From: an uncultured Clostridia bacterium
Lineage (GTDB): Bacteria; Bacillota; Clostridia; Christensenellales; Aristaeellaceae
Assembly: GCA_937894675.1 (NCBI GenBank)
Contig: CALCQO010000024.1
Coordinates: 1-64,000 of the forward strand
Direction of reading: 5' to 3'
DNA: 64,000 bases
In this document: one piece after another, positions 50,313 through 59,679 of the stretch
Layout of the letters: each line of letters begins with the position of its first letter
Numbering within the stretch: position 1 is the stretch's first letter
Notes under the pieces: generated by a model
The model's database searches: none
What the model saw: only the letters and a program-made list of their open reading frames with translations
Told to the model about the DNA's origin: nothing
Position numbers and translations under genes: made by a program

Positions 50313-51113
50313 ATGTCAGAAGCCAATCAGGAGTTTTATTCATTTTCGGCAAACAATTTAAGGGGCAACTCAGTTTTTCATGTGGTGAACCGGCTGCGCC
50401 TCAGCCTGCTGACGGGGGAATACCCCAAAGGCACGAAAATTCGGGAGATTCCCCTGGCCGAGCAATACGGCGTATCCAGGGGTACCGTGCGTACAGCGCT
50501 TCAGAAACTGGAAAGCGAAGGGCTTGTTTTGCGTCTGTCCAACGGCCGGCGCATCAGCCAGGGGTTCGACCTGCGGCAGATTAAGGATCTATATGAAGTG
50601 CGCAGGATGCTGGAACTCAAGGCCGCGGAGACCATTCTGAAGTTTCCTGAATTGACCCGTCACAAAACCCTCACATCCCTGGCGTCCCTGGCCCGCAGAA
50701 CCAACCGAACCCAGAGCGGCGATCGGGTGCTGTCCGTGGAGGAGCGCATCGAACGCGACGCGGATCTGCACCGCTTCATCGTGGTGGCCAGCGGCAACTA
50801 TTCCCTGCTGCAGTGCTGGAAATCCATCGAGGCGGTGATGTGGACCATTCTACATATCAACGCGACTCTTAGTGATCCGCAGAAGCATTTTGCCATATAC
50901 AAAGGCCATGATAATATCGTGGATTTACTGTTCAAAGGGGACGACCGGGTGCTGAAGGCATTGGGAGAGCACATAGACTTGTCGGAAAATTTAATTACTG
51001 ACTTTTTACTGCAACTTCATCAAAACACGCTTGATTTTTCCGAAGGGAGGGAAAAACCGCCAAGAATGATATCCCGGGCCTATGTTCAAAAGATATACAG
51101 AAAGAAAGGGTGA
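50313..51113 (+). CDS. GntR-family regulator, FadR (FCD) subfamily
   Basis: The 266-residue protein has a GntR winged helix (IREIPLAEQYGVSRGTVRTALQKLESEGLVLRLSNGRRIS, about residues 43-85) and a helical FCD effector domain with metal-ligand-like Asp/His positions (DADLHRFIVVASGN). It is the first gene of the TRAP/sugar-acid cluster and sits behind two tandem operators, which suggests autoregulation and control of the whole cluster by a pathway acid. Confidence 0.92.
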   Translation: MSEANQEFYSFSANNLRGNSVFHVVNRLRLSLLTGEYPKGTKIREIPLAEQYGVSRGTVRTALQKLESEGLVLRLSNGRRISQGFDLRQIKDLYEVRRMLELKAAETILKFPELTRHKTLTSLASLARRTNRTQSGDRVLSVEERIERDADLHRFIVVASGNYSLLQCWKSIEAVMWTILHINATLSDPQKHFAIYKGHDNIVDLLFKGDDRVLKALGEHIDLSENLITDFLLQLHQNTLDFSEGREKPPRMISRAYVQKIYRKKG

Positions 51114-51117
51114 CAGT

Positions 51118-51660
51118 ATGAAATTTTGGAAATGGCTTGATACCAAGTTTGAAGAGACATTTATGGCCATCTCCCTCTGGGCGATTGTTGCCGTCATGGG
51201 AGCGCAGGTTATTATGCGCTATCTCTTTGGCAATTCTCTTTCCTGGTCGGAGGAAATCAGCCGCTATTTCTTCATTTGGTTTACCTTCCTTGGCATCAGC
51301 TATGCCGTGCGCAACAACTCCCATATCCGCATCGATATTCTTGAGTCGACCTTCCCCAAGCTGAAAAAGCCCATGGAGATTATCGGCGACATCTTTTTCT
51401 TCGCGTTCTGCGTGTACATGATTCGTCCATCGATTACAACCCTGCAGGGTCTGTACAGAACCTGGCAGACCAGCCCGGCAATGGAAATCCCCATGTTCTT
51501 TGTGTACCTGTCCCTGCTGGTCGGGTTCATTCTCGCCATCCTGCGGCTGCTGCAGAAGTACTACATGATGATCTTCAACAAAAAGGACATCGCGGAAGAA
51601 CTGCACGCACAAACGGAAGAAACCATCGAAGTGCTCGACGTGATGAAGGAGGAAAACTAA
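51118..51660 (+). CDS. TRAP transporter small permease, DctQ family
   Basis: The ATG at 51118 (GAAAGGG upstream) gives a 180-residue protein with four hydrophobic segments and the DctQ pattern (NSLSWSEEISRYFFIWFTFLGISYAVRNNSHIRIDIL). It begins 4 bp after the regulator gene and abuts the large permease gene. It forms the membrane part of a sodium-driven organic-acid importer with DctM. Confidence 0.93.
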   Translation: MKFWKWLDTKFEETFMAISLWAIVAVMGAQVIMRYLFGNSLSWSEEISRYFFIWFTFLGISYAVRNNSHIRIDILESTFPKLKKPMEIIGDIFFFAFCVYMIRPSITTLQGLYRTWQTSPAMEIPMFFVYLSLLVGFILAILRLLQKYYMMIFNKKDIAEELHAQTEETIEVLDVMKEEN

Positions 51661-52950
51661 ATGGTAGGCAGTGTATTTCTTGTATTCTTCGTCACATTGG
51701 CGGTAGGCGTGCCCATCGGCATCGCGGTAGGCATCACCTCCCTTTCCGCCTCCATTTTCGATCCGATGCTGCCGGCCAACGCGGCCTATGTGTTCCGCAA
51801 CATGGTGACAGCCCTGGACTCCTATTCCCTATTGGCGGTACCCCTGTTCATCCTTTCGGGCAACCTGATGGCCAAGGGCGGTATCTCCAAGAAACTGTTT
51901 AACTTCTTCGCTTACTTTGTGGGTAACAAGACAGCCGGCCTGCCCATGGCTGCCATCATTACCTGCCTGTTCTACGGTGCTATCTCCGGCTCCGGCCCCG
52001 CCACGGTGGCGGCTGTAGGCGCCATGACCATCCCGCTGCTGGTGCAGCTTGGCTACAACAAAGACTTTGTTGTCGCCATGGTGGCCACCTCCGGCGGCCT
52101 GGGCGTTATCATTCCGCCCTCCATTCCCTTTATCATCTACGGTCTGTCCTCCGGCGAATCGGTAGGCGCCTTGTTCATCGCCGGCGTGCTGCCTGGCATC
52201 CTCATCGGCCTGTGCCTGATGCTCTACGCTTACTACTACTGCAAAAAGCATGGCGAAGACAAGGCCAAGCTGCAGGAGAACTACGACAGCCTGCGTTCCA
52301 TGGGCTTCTTTGGCATCCTCAAGGACAGCTTCTGGGCGCTGCTTACCCCCGTCATCATCCTGGGCGGTATCTACGGCGGCATCGTAACCCCCACGGAAGC
52401 GGCCAATATCTCGGTTATCTATGCTTTGATCATCAGCCTGTTTGTGTACAAATCCATCTCCTTTAAACAACTGGCGGATATCATGCGCGATACCATCCGC
52501 TCGGCAGCGCCCGTGCTGCTGGTGGTTTCCACCGCCACAGTCTTCGGCCGTGTGCTGACGCTGATGCAGGCTCCCCAGCAGATTGCCGCGACCATCACCT
52601 CCGCCATTTCCTCGCCCATCGTCATCATGCTGGTTATCAACCTCTTCCTGCTGATTGTTGGCATGATCATGGAAACCCTGGCGGCCATCCTGATTCTGAC
52701 CCCCATCTTCCTGCCCATTATCACCCATCTGGGTATCCACCCCATCCACTTTGGCGTCATCATGGTGGTCAACCTGGCCATCGGCTTTGTTACCCCGCCG
52801 GTGGGTATGAACCTGTATGTGGCCAGCTCCATGTCTGATATCCCCGTCATGCGCATCGCCAAGCATGCGATTCCCTTCATCATCGCCTTCCTGATTGCGC
52901 TGATGATCATCACCTTCGTGCCCCAGGTCAGCCTGCTGCTCATCAGCTGA
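51661..52950 (+). CDS. TRAP transporter large permease, DctM family
   Basis: The 429-residue protein has about twelve hydrophobic segments and DctM signatures (LAVPLFILSGNLMAKGGIS, GAISGSGPATVAAVGAMTIP, GVIIPPSIPFIIYG, GFVTPPVGMNLYVASSM). It starts directly after the dctQ stop. The matching binding protein is encoded 1.8 kb further on, after two enzyme genes. Confidence 0.95.
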   Translation: MVGSVFLVFFVTLAVGVPIGIAVGITSLSASIFDPMLPANAAYVFRNMVTALDSYSLLAVPLFILSGNLMAKGGISKKLFNFFAYFVGNKTAGLPMAAIITCLFYGAISGSGPATVAAVGAMTIPLLVQLGYNKDFVVAMVATSGGLGVIIPPSIPFIIYGLSSGESVGALFIAGVLPGILIGLCLMLYAYYYCKKHGEDKAKLQENYDSLRSMGFFGILKDSFWALLTPVIILGGIYGGIVTPTEAANISVIYALIISLFVYKSISFKQLADIMRDTIRSAAPVLLVVSTATVFGRVLTLMQAPQQIAATITSAISSPIVIMLVINLFLLIVGMIMETLAAILILTPIFLPIITHLGIHPIHFGVIMVVNLAIGFVTPPVGMNLYVASSMSDIPVMRIAKHAIPFIIAFLIALMIITFVPQVSLLLIS

Positions 52951-53003
52951 GGCGGCCTTGTATAAATTGTTTCTCAAGAGCCACGACGAAAAGGAGGATT
53001 CTC

Positions 53004-53765
53004 ATGATTCACAACACATTGAAGCGCAAACTGAAAGAAGGCAAGGCGTGCATCGGCACCTTCCTGGTAACCGGGTCCCCGGACCTGGTGGAAATCTGCG
53101 GTCTGGCAGGGTTTGACTTTGTCGTCATCGACGGCGAGCATGGCCCCACCGGCCCCGAGAACGCCGTCAACATGATCCGCGCCGCGGAAAACCGCGGCAC
53201 CACCCCCATCGTGCGCATTCCCAACCGCCTGGAGAGCAGCGTGCTTCACTTCTTTGACGTGGGCGCCCACGGCATCCAGGTACCCCAGATCAACAACGCC
53301 GAAGCGGCCAAGGAACTGGTTGCCCGCGGCAAGTACGAGCCTGTGGGTATGCGCGGTGTGGCTTTCCCCCGGGCAGCGGATTACGGCCTGTGCGACATCT
53401 CCAAGTATTTCGCCCATGAGAACGAAGAAACCATGATTATCACCCACTGCGAGAACAAGGTGGGCCTGGAGAACCTGGAAGAAATCTGCCAGATTCCCGA
53501 GATCGACGTCATCTTCCTTGGCCCGTACGATATGTCCCAGTCCATGGGCGTCACCGGTCAGGTGACCCATCCCCTGGTAGAGGACGCTGCCAAGCGCGTA
53601 ATCGAAATCACCCGCAAGTACAATAAAGCGGCGGGTGTTTTCGCCGGCACCGGCGAAATCGCCAGGAAACGCGCTGACCAGGGCTTCCAGTACATCACCA
53701 TCGGCATGGACGTCACCCTCTTTGGTGGCAAGTGCGTGCAGGAAGCCAAAGCGTTCCGCGGCTGA
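53004..53765 (+). CDS. HpcH/HpaI-family class II pyruvate aldolase
   Basis: The 253-residue protein has the family pattern GTFLVTGSPDLVEICGLAGFDFVVIDGEHGP, GIQVPQINNAEAA, and the metal site with Glu in THCENKVGLEN and Asp in FLGPYDMSQSMGV. Such enzymes split 2-keto-3-deoxy sugar acids (GarL, RhmA) or HKHD into pyruvate and an aldehyde. In this cluster it would act on a keto-deoxy acid made from the TRAP-imported sugar acid; no dehydratase gene is in the cluster, so the exact step is unclear. AAGGAGG precedes the ATG. Confidence 0.9.
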   Translation: MIHNTLKRKLKEGKACIGTFLVTGSPDLVEICGLAGFDFVVIDGEHGPTGPENAVNMIRAAENRGTTPIVRIPNRLESSVLHFFDVGAHGIQVPQINNAEAAKELVARGKYEPVGMRGVAFPRAADYGLCDISKYFAHENEETMIITHCENKVGLENLEEICQIPEIDVIFLGPYDMSQSMGVTGQVTHPLVEDAAKRVIEITRKYNKAAGVFAGTGEIARKRADQGFQYITIGMDVTLFGGKCVQEAKAFRG

Positions 53766-53794
53766 GAACCCAACATTGACACAAGGAGGATACT

Positions 53795-54787
53795 ATGCCT
53801 AAATTTGTAGTTCTGGATACCTGGCACCTGCCCGGGGCACGGTACGAAATCGAAAAAGACATGCTGGAAGAAGCGGGTTTTGAAGTGGTCATCGGCTCCT
53901 ACCACACCGATGATGAAGTGGTCGAGGCCGCCAAGGACGCCGACGCGATTGGTCTGATCTACCATCAGATGACCCCCGAACTCCTCGACCGCCTGCCCAA
54001 GTGCAAGGTGCTTGTACGCTACGGCATCGGCTATGATTCCATCAACGTGGAAGCCGCCAGCGAGCGGGGCATCGTGGTCTGCAACCTGCCTGACTATTGC
54101 CAGGTGGACGTGGCCACCCATACCATCGCCCTGCTGCTGGATACCTGCCGCAAGATTACCTACCTGGACCGCCATGTGCGCACCGGCGGCTGGGACGGCA
54201 CCGCGGGCTACAAAATCCACCGCATTGAAAACCTGGTCATCGGCCTCTTCGGCTTTGGCAGCATTGCCCGCACCATGGTGAAACTGCTTGCCGGCTTCAA
54301 CCCCACCATCATCGCCTACGACCCCTATGCCCCCGACTCCCTCTTTGAGGAATTCGGCGTGAAGCGGGTCACCATGGATGAACTGTGGGCACAGTCCGAT
54401 GTCATCTCCGTGCACACCCCCCTGACGCCCGAAACCAAGTTCGCCATCAACAAGGACACCATCGCCAAGATGAAGGACGGCGTCATCATCCTCAACACCG
54501 CCCGCGGCCCCATCATCAAATTGGATGACCTGCTGGAAGGCCTCAAATCCGGCAAGGTTGTGGCAGCCGGTCTGGACGTGGTGGAAACCGAGCCCATCAA
54601 GGATCCCAACGCGGAGCTGTATAAGTATGACACCCTGATTGTCAACCCCCACAGCGCTTTTAACTCCGTGGAAGCGGAGTACGACCAGCATGCCAAGGTG
54701 GCCCAGTCTGCCATCGACGTTGTGGTGAAGAAAATCATTCCCTATAACGCAGTCAATAAAAAGGCTGTCACCAAAGTAAAGGAATAA
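53795..54787 (+). CDS. D-isomer-specific 2-hydroxyacid dehydrogenase (CtBP-like)
   Basis: The 330-residue protein has the two-domain fold of the family: VRYGIGYDSINVEAASERGIVVCN in the substrate domain, NAD loop GLFGFGSIARTM, and catalytic-type residues in NTARGPIIKLDDL (Arg), VVETEPIKD (Glu) and NPHSAF (His). It would interconvert a 2-hydroxy acid and its keto acid. Lies between the aldolase and binding-protein genes, each about 12-30 bp away. Confidence 0.92.
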   Translation: MPKFVVLDTWHLPGARYEIEKDMLEEAGFEVVIGSYHTDDEVVEAAKDADAIGLIYHQMTPELLDRLPKCKVLVRYGIGYDSINVEAASERGIVVCNLPDYCQVDVATHTIALLLDTCRKITYLDRHVRTGGWDGTAGYKIHRIENLVIGLFGFGSIARTMVKLLAGFNPTIIAYDPYAPDSLFEEFGVKRVTMDELWAQSDVISVHTPLTPETKFAINKDTIAKMKDGVIILNTARGPIIKLDDLLEGLKSGKVVAAGLDVVETEPIKDPNAELYKYDTLIVNPHSAFNSVEAEYDQHAKVAQSAIDVVVKKIIPYNAVNKKAVTKVKE

Positions 54788-54799
54788 AGGAGAAACTGT

Positions 54800-55930
54800 A
54801 TGAAGAAGCTTTTGGTTGTTATCGCGCTGCTTTTAAGCGTGACCATGCTGACCGCCTGCGGCAGCAAAGCCCCCGCCCCCACCGCGGCTCCCGCCCCTGT
54901 TGTCGAGGAAAAGCCCGCTGAGGCGGCCGCCACCGACGCGGCGGAAGCTCCCGCCACGGAAGCTACTGCCGCGCCTGCCGCTGATGTCAAGCAGGGCGAG
55001 TTCCTGATTACCCTGGCCCATGCCACCGCGGAAACCACCTCCATTCAGGCGGGTTCACTGAAATTCAAGGAGTATGTGGAGAAGGAATCTGGCGGCCGCA
55101 TCAAGGTTAACATCTATCCCAACGCCCAGTTGGGCGGCGACCGGGAAACCATCGAAGGCACCCAGGCCGGCCAGATTACCATGATGGCCTCCTCCAACGC
55201 TGTACAGGTGAACTTCGTTCCCTCCGCTGTCATTTTTGACCTTCCCTTCATCTATCCCGACATTGAGACCGCCCGCAAGGTGCTCTCTGACGAAGCGTTC
55301 ACCAAGGCCATCGCGGCCCAGTATGCCAAGGGCGGCCTGCACTATGTCGGCGCTTCCGACCAGGGCTTCCGTACCCTGACCGCCAACAAGGAAGTCCATT
55401 TGCCTGCTGACATGAACGGCGTTACCCTGCGCACCATGGAGAACAAGTATCACATGGCTCTCTGGCGCGATATCGGCGCCAATCCCACCCCCCTGGCTTT
55501 CAACGAGCTGTACACCGCTTTGCAGCAGGGCACGGCTGACGGCCAGGAGAACCCCATCGAGTTGATTCATTCCCAGAAGTTCTACGAGCAGCAGAAGTAC
55601 GTTGTCTACACCAACCACATCCTGCAGACCATCGTCTGGATCATGAACGAAGGCTTCTACACCAGCCTGCCCGAAGACATGAAAGCCATTGTGGACGAAG
55701 GCTCCAAACTGGCCATTGGCTACGCCAACCAGTTCCAGGATGAAAACGTGGCCGGCTATATCAAAACCATTGGCGACTATGGTGTAAACTTTATCGAACT
55801 GACCCCCGAAGAGCGCCAGGCGTTTGCCGATGCCGCCAAGCCCGTCTGGGAAATGGTCGAGAAGGACTGCAATCCTGAAGTTTACAGCGCCTACATGACT
55901 GCTGTCAAAGCAGCGGAAGAATCCGAGTAA
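54800..55930 (+). CDS. TRAP transporter substrate-binding lipoprotein, DctP family
   Basis: The 376-residue protein has a lipobox (LTAC, Cys20) with a signal peptide, then an Ala/Pro/Glu-rich linker (about 21-60), then the DctP domain (LITLAHATAETTSIQAGSLKFKEYVEKESGGRIKVNIYPNAQLGGDRE...). The Arg expected to bind the carboxylate of the ligand lies in LRTMENKYH. It presents the acid to the DctQM permease encoded upstream. Confidence 0.94.
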   Translation: MKKLLVVIALLLSVTMLTACGSKAPAPTAAPAPVVEEKPAEAAATDAAEAPATEATAAPAADVKQGEFLITLAHATAETTSIQAGSLKFKEYVEKESGGRIKVNIYPNAQLGGDRETIEGTQAGQITMMASSNAVQVNFVPSAVIFDLPFIYPDIETARKVLSDEAFTKAIAAQYAKGGLHYVGASDQGFRTLTANKEVHLPADMNGVTLRTMENKYHMALWRDIGANPTPLAFNELYTALQQGTADGQENPIELIHSQKFYEQQKYVVYTNHILQTIVWIMNEGFYTSLPEDMKAIVDEGSKLAIGYANQFQDENVAGYIKTIGDYGVNFIELTPEERQAFADAAKPVWEMVEKDCNPEVYSAYMTAVKAAEESE

Positions 55931-55936
55931 TCAAAC

Positions 55937-57214
55937 GTGAATAGTGCTCTTGAGAGCATTCTGAGCCCGATTCCCATCCCTGGGATGGGGGTGGTTCGCC
56001 AAGGCTTTGACAGGCAAAGCCTTGGCGATATCTCTTCCCATGTACAGGCGCAATGTGAACAGCCTTGGGTGAAGGAATGCATCAAACCGGATTCGCGTAT
56101 CGGCATTACTGTCGGCAGCCGCGGCATTACCGGCCTGCTGGATACCGTAGCGGCCCTGTGCCGGGAAATCAAGCGCCGGGGGGCGCACCCCATCATTCTG
56201 CCCAGCATGGGCAGCCATGGCGGGGCCACCGCGCAGGGGCAAATCAAGGTGCTGGAGGAGCTGGGCATCACGGAAACTTCCACCGGCGCGCAGATTCTAT
56301 CGGGCATGGATGTGGAAAACCTGAATGAAGGCGAAGGCATCCCGGCCTATTATGACAAGATTGCTCTGACGCTGGACGGCGTCATCGTGCTCAACCGCGT
56401 CAAGGCGCACACCGACCTGGAAGGGGAGGTGGAGAGCGGCCTGCAAAAAATCATCGCGGTAGGCCTTGGCAACCACCTGGGCGCCCTGGTGGTGCACGAG
56501 CAGGGCCTGAACAGGGCGGTGCCCAGGGTACAGTCCATCGCGGGCAAAGCCCTGGAAAAGGGCAATATCCTCTTTGGCGTGGGCATCATCGAAAACGCCT
56601 ACGACCAGGTGCATGACATCGTCTTTGTCCCCAGAGATGAAATTCTGCGGCAGGAGCCGGAACTGCTCAGCCGTTCCAAAGCCCTGCTGCCCGCCTTCCA
56701 TTTCAACGACATCGATGTGCTGATTGTGGACTGGATTGGCAAGAATATTTCCGGCGACGGCATGGACCCCAACATCATCGGCCGCAGCATGATCGGACAG
56801 AAGAACAAGAACATCCGCATCAACCAGATTGTCACCCTGGCGCTGACAGCGGCCAGCAAGGGCAGCGGCGTGGGGGTGGGGCTCAGCGACGTAACCACCC
56901 GCCGCATGGCGGACGCGCTGGACTTTGACGCCATGTACATCAATACCATCACCGCCATTGCCCTGCGGGGCGCCCATCTGCCCATCGTGATGGATAACGA
57001 CCGCGCGGCCATCCAGGTGGGGCTCAAAGCGGCCACCTGCGGGGAGGACCCCCTGAAAGCCCGGGTGGTGCGCATCAAGGACTCCCTGCACATGGGAGAA
57101 ATCTGGGTTTCCCCGGCCATTTTCGAGGAAATTGCCGTCCAGCCCAACATCCAGGTCGTCCGGGAACCATCACCAATGGTGTTTGATAGCAAGGGCAACC
57201 TGGAATTATTGTAG
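55937..57214 (+). CDS. LarA-like protein (lactate racemase N-domain, DUF2088)
   Basis: The 425-residue protein starts at GTG 55937, 6 bp after the binding-protein gene. It has the DUF2088 pattern with SMGSHGGATAQGQ (about residue 95) and VKAHTDLEGEVESGLQKIIAVGLGNH (about 155-182), where the His and Lys residues align with LarA residues used with its nickel pincer cofactor. Whether this subgroup carries that cofactor is unknown; larB, larC and larE are not in the window. Context suggests epimerisation or racemisation of a 2-hydroxy acid. Confidence 0.85.
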   Translation: MNSALESILSPIPIPGMGVVRQGFDRQSLGDISSHVQAQCEQPWVKECIKPDSRIGITVGSRGITGLLDTVAALCREIKRRGAHPIILPSMGSHGGATAQGQIKVLEELGITETSTGAQILSGMDVENLNEGEGIPAYYDKIALTLDGVIVLNRVKAHTDLEGEVESGLQKIIAVGLGNHLGALVVHEQGLNRAVPRVQSIAGKALEKGNILFGVGIIENAYDQVHDIVFVPRDEILRQEPELLSRSKALLPAFHFNDIDVLIVDWIGKNISGDGMDPNIIGRSMIGQKNKNIRINQIVTLALTAASKGSGVGVGLSDVTTRRMADALDFDAMYINTITAIALRGAHLPIVMDNDRAAIQVGLKAATCGEDPLKARVVRIKDSLHMGEIWVSPAIFEEIAVQPNIQVVREPSPMVFDSKGNLELL

Positions 57215-57229
57215 AAAGCATGCGTGAAT

Positions 57230-57271
57230 AACGAAAAACAGCCGCGGCAAAGACCGTGGCTGTTTTTCGTT
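57230..57271. terminator. bidirectional intrinsic terminator
   Basis: An 18-bp stem with one mismatch (AACGAAAAACAGCCGCGG / CCGTGGCTGTTTTTCGTT) and a 6-nt loop lies between the convergent LarA-like and lipase-like genes. Confidence 0.9.
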
Positions 57272-57284
57272 TTGGCTGTCTCCC

Positions 57285-58634
57285 TTACACCTTCTCCTCC
57301 AGCATCGGGTACCCGCGCACCACGATGTAGGCGTAGGGGGCCATGCCGGGGCGGGCGGGGTCGCGGAACACCAGGTGGTGGGGGGCGGAGATGGCCTGAA
57401 AGGCGGCGTGCATCACCTTTCGGGGGCCGTAGGCGCGCATCCGTCCCAGGTAGTCCCGGGCCAGCGCCAGCAGCTGCTCCCTGTCCGGGGGATGGCCGGC
57501 GGCCTGCTCGTAGCTTTGGCGGTAGAGGCGGCGCATCAGGCGGATGAAGGACTGCACCGTACCCTCGGCCATGTCAATCAGGGAGGTCTGGGCAAAATCC
57601 TTCAGAATGGCGGATGCCTCTGTTTCCTCCAGGTAGCTTAGGGCATAGACCAGTGCTGTGCCGTGCAGCAGGGACTGGGCGGTATCGGTCAATTGGGAAA
57701 AACTGTCCAGCTGCTCCATGAAGAAGGGGTCGTCCGCCAGGCCCATGTAGCACATCTCCCGCAGGGCACGGTCCGCCGGGTAAACAAAGCTTCGGCCCAT
57801 GTGGCCCGTCAGGCCGACGCGGGCGAACAAATCGTCGCTGTTGCTCACCAGCATCACGGGCAGCTGGCGGCAGGGGTAGCCCGCGTCGCACACCGAGGGG
57901 GCGGCGAAGCCATAGCCGCTGAGGTTCTCGGGCAGCACCCCCTGCTCCATCAAGTGGTTGATCCACAGCTGCACCACGGCGCCCCCCTGGCTGTGCCCGG
58001 CGGCGAACAGATAAAAGGGGCTGTCCGGACGCTTCATGCTGTCGATGATGTCCGGCAGGGTCAGGCTGTCCAGCCCCAGGGCGCTGGCGGCGGCGGGAAA
58101 GGTCATATTGGGCGCGTTGGCGGCGAACTGGCGCATGATGCTTTCAAACCCGGCGTGCAGCCCGTCCTGATGGCTGAAGTTAAAGTTGGGCACCCAGTCC
58201 ACCAGGCGTTTGCCTGTGCCGGCAAACCCGATGGCCACCACCCACCTGTTATTGGGCGCCTTGTGCAGCATCACCACCGCCCGGCCGGTGTCGCTTTCCC
58301 ACACCTGCTTCACCATCGCCCGGGCGGAGAGCAGCATGCCCGACGCGTCCTTCAGGCGCTGGGCGACAGCCTCCGTCCACAGGTTGCTGATATTGCGCCG
58401 GAAGGACTGATCCTCCTCCGCCGCGCGCAGGCCTTTGAGCAGGCGGCGGTCAATCTGCATGGTCATGTCTGTCCAGCCCGCGTCCAGGAAGGGACGCAGT
58501 TGAAAATCATACGCCGCGGCGGCCAATTCCAGCGCGAAGCGCCCCGCCTCCCGGGAATAGCCCCTGAGGGGAGAGTCAAACAGCGGCGCCACATCCTCCA
58601 GATCCACCTGGGTATACACCCCGTAAGTCGGCAT
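57285..58634 (-). CDS. lipase (class 3)-like alpha/beta hydrolase
   Basis: The 449-residue protein has no signal peptide. The nucleophile elbow GHSQGG (Ser215) is preceded by a strand (PFYLFAAG) and by VVAIGFAGTGKRLVDWVPNF, as in class 3 lipases; the catalytic Asp and His cannot be fixed by eye. The last 170 residues are helical and unknown. Substrate unknown. It is a single-gene unit on the minus strand. Confidence 0.78.
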   Translation of the reverse strand: MPTYGVYTQVDLEDVAPLFDSPLRGYSREAGRFALELAAAAYDFQLRPFLDAGWTDMTMQIDRRLLKGLRAAEEDQSFRRNISNLWTEAVAQRLKDASGMLLSARAMVKQVWESDTGRAVVMLHKAPNNRWVVAIGFAGTGKRLVDWVPNFNFSHQDGLHAGFESIMRQFAANAPNMTFPAAASALGLDSLTLPDIIDSMKRPDSPFYLFAAGHSQGGAVVQLWINHLMEQGVLPENLSGYGFAAPSVCDAGYPCRQLPVMLVSNSDDLFARVGLTGHMGRSFVYPADRALREMCYMGLADDPFFMEQLDSFSQLTDTAQSLLHGTALVYALSYLEETEASAILKDFAQTSLIDMAEGTVQSFIRLMRRLYRQSYEQAAGHPPDREQLLALARDYLGRMRAYGPRKVMHAAFQAISAPHHLVFRDPARPGMAPYAYIVVRGYPMLEEKV

Positions 58635-58718
58635 ATCATCCCTCCTTGCTAGAGTATTTTATCACGGGCATTGCGGGCGGACAAGCAAAGGCAGGCAAAG
58701 ATTCCGTAAAGAAAACAA

Positions 58719-58746
58719 ACAGGCTGCCCCCATAGGGGCAGCCTGT
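58719..58746 (-). terminator. intrinsic terminator
   Basis: 12-bp perfect stem ACAGGCTGCCCC / GGGGCAGCCTGT with a 4-nt loop. On the minus strand it is followed by TTGTTTTC, behind the RHS-like gene. Confidence 0.78.
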
Positions 58747-58759
58747 GAAAAATGGTTTC

Positions 58760-59557
58760 TCAGTGGTCGTCGGCAGCCGACAGCTGCTCAGTCTTAACCA
58801 GGGTGCCCGCCGCGTCATAGTGCTCGGCGATCATCTGTCCGCCTTCGGAGCGGGTGACGATGGAGCTTACCTCCACATGCTGGGCGTCATACTCCACTGT
58901 GCGGGTCACCCCCTCGGGGGTGGTGGTGCGCATGGTGGAACGGATGACCTCGCCCCGGGGGCTGAAGTAGGTTTCCACATAGGGGCCGTCCTCGCTGACA
59001 AAGTACATCATAAACTCCAGCAGCTTGCCCTGGGCGTCGTAGGTGTCCCGCCGCCCGTTTGTCTCCAGGGAATAGCCCAGCAGAGCGCCGCTATTGTCAA
59101 AATCCTCCAGCCGCACCACGCCCTGGCCGCCGCTGGTGACCACCCGGGAGGACTGCAGGGCGCCGCTTGGGTCATAGGTATTCTGGGTGTTGACGGCGGT
59201 GCCCCCCGACGCCATGTGGGAGGATACCATGCGCCCGGCGGCGTCAAACTCCTGGGTGGTTTCCTTGCCGTCCACCATGCGGTAGAGGGTGTAGCCCGCC
59301 AGGGTGCCGCCCGCGTCCAGGCTGTCGGTGCGCAGGGTGCCGTCCTCCAGTGTGGTAAACACCTTGCTGGCCTGCAGGGCGTCGCCGTTATAGTATTCGG
59401 TGCGCAGGGCGTTGCCCTCCTGCTTGTCCTTTTCCGTCGCGTAGTAGCTGATTTCGGCGTACCCGCCGCCATACTCCGTTTTCTGGGAAACCTCCGCCGC
59501 CTGGGCAGCCAGGGAGAGGGACAGCAGCAGCGTCAGGCATATCATCAAGCGTTTCAT
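58760..59557 (-). CDS. secreted protein with RHS/YD-like repeats
   Basis: The 265-residue protein has a signal peptide (MKRLMICLTLLLSLSLAAQA) and about eight repeats of the type (Y/F)D-x-(A/S)-G-x-(L/M), for example EFDAAGRMVS, TYDPSGALQS, DFDNSGALLG, TYDAQGKLLE, EYDAQ, HYDAAGTLVK. This is the YD/RHS or toxin-repeat pattern, but the protein is far too short for a polymorphic toxin and has no toxin domain. A promoter TTGACA-N17-GACAAT lies at 59587-59615 on the minus strand. Confidence 0.72.
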   Translation of the reverse strand: MKRLMICLTLLLSLSLAAQAAEVSQKTEYGGGYAEISYYATEKDKQEGNALRTEYYNGDALQASKVFTTLEDGTLRTDSLDAGGTLAGYTLYRMVDGKETTQEFDAAGRMVSSHMASGGTAVNTQNTYDPSGALQSSRVVTSGGQGVVRLEDFDNSGALLGYSLETNGRRDTYDAQGKLLEFMMYFVSEDGPYVETYFSPRGEVIRSTMRTTTPEGVTRTVEYDAQHVEVSSIVTRSEGGQMIAEHYDAAGTLVKTEQLSAADDH

Positions 59558-59679
59558 AGCATACCTCCTGTGGATGATTCGCTGCCATTGTCCTCCATTC
59601 CCGGTTGCTTGTCAATGAACGGGGTGTAAATCTTGGGGAGGAGCGATTCGGCGGGATGCCCTTTTCCAAAGGTGCGCGC

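Noticed and set aside
58760..59557. RHS polymorphic toxin
   Set aside because: The protein has only a few YD-like repeats, no RHS core and no C-terminal toxin domain, and no immunity gene follows.
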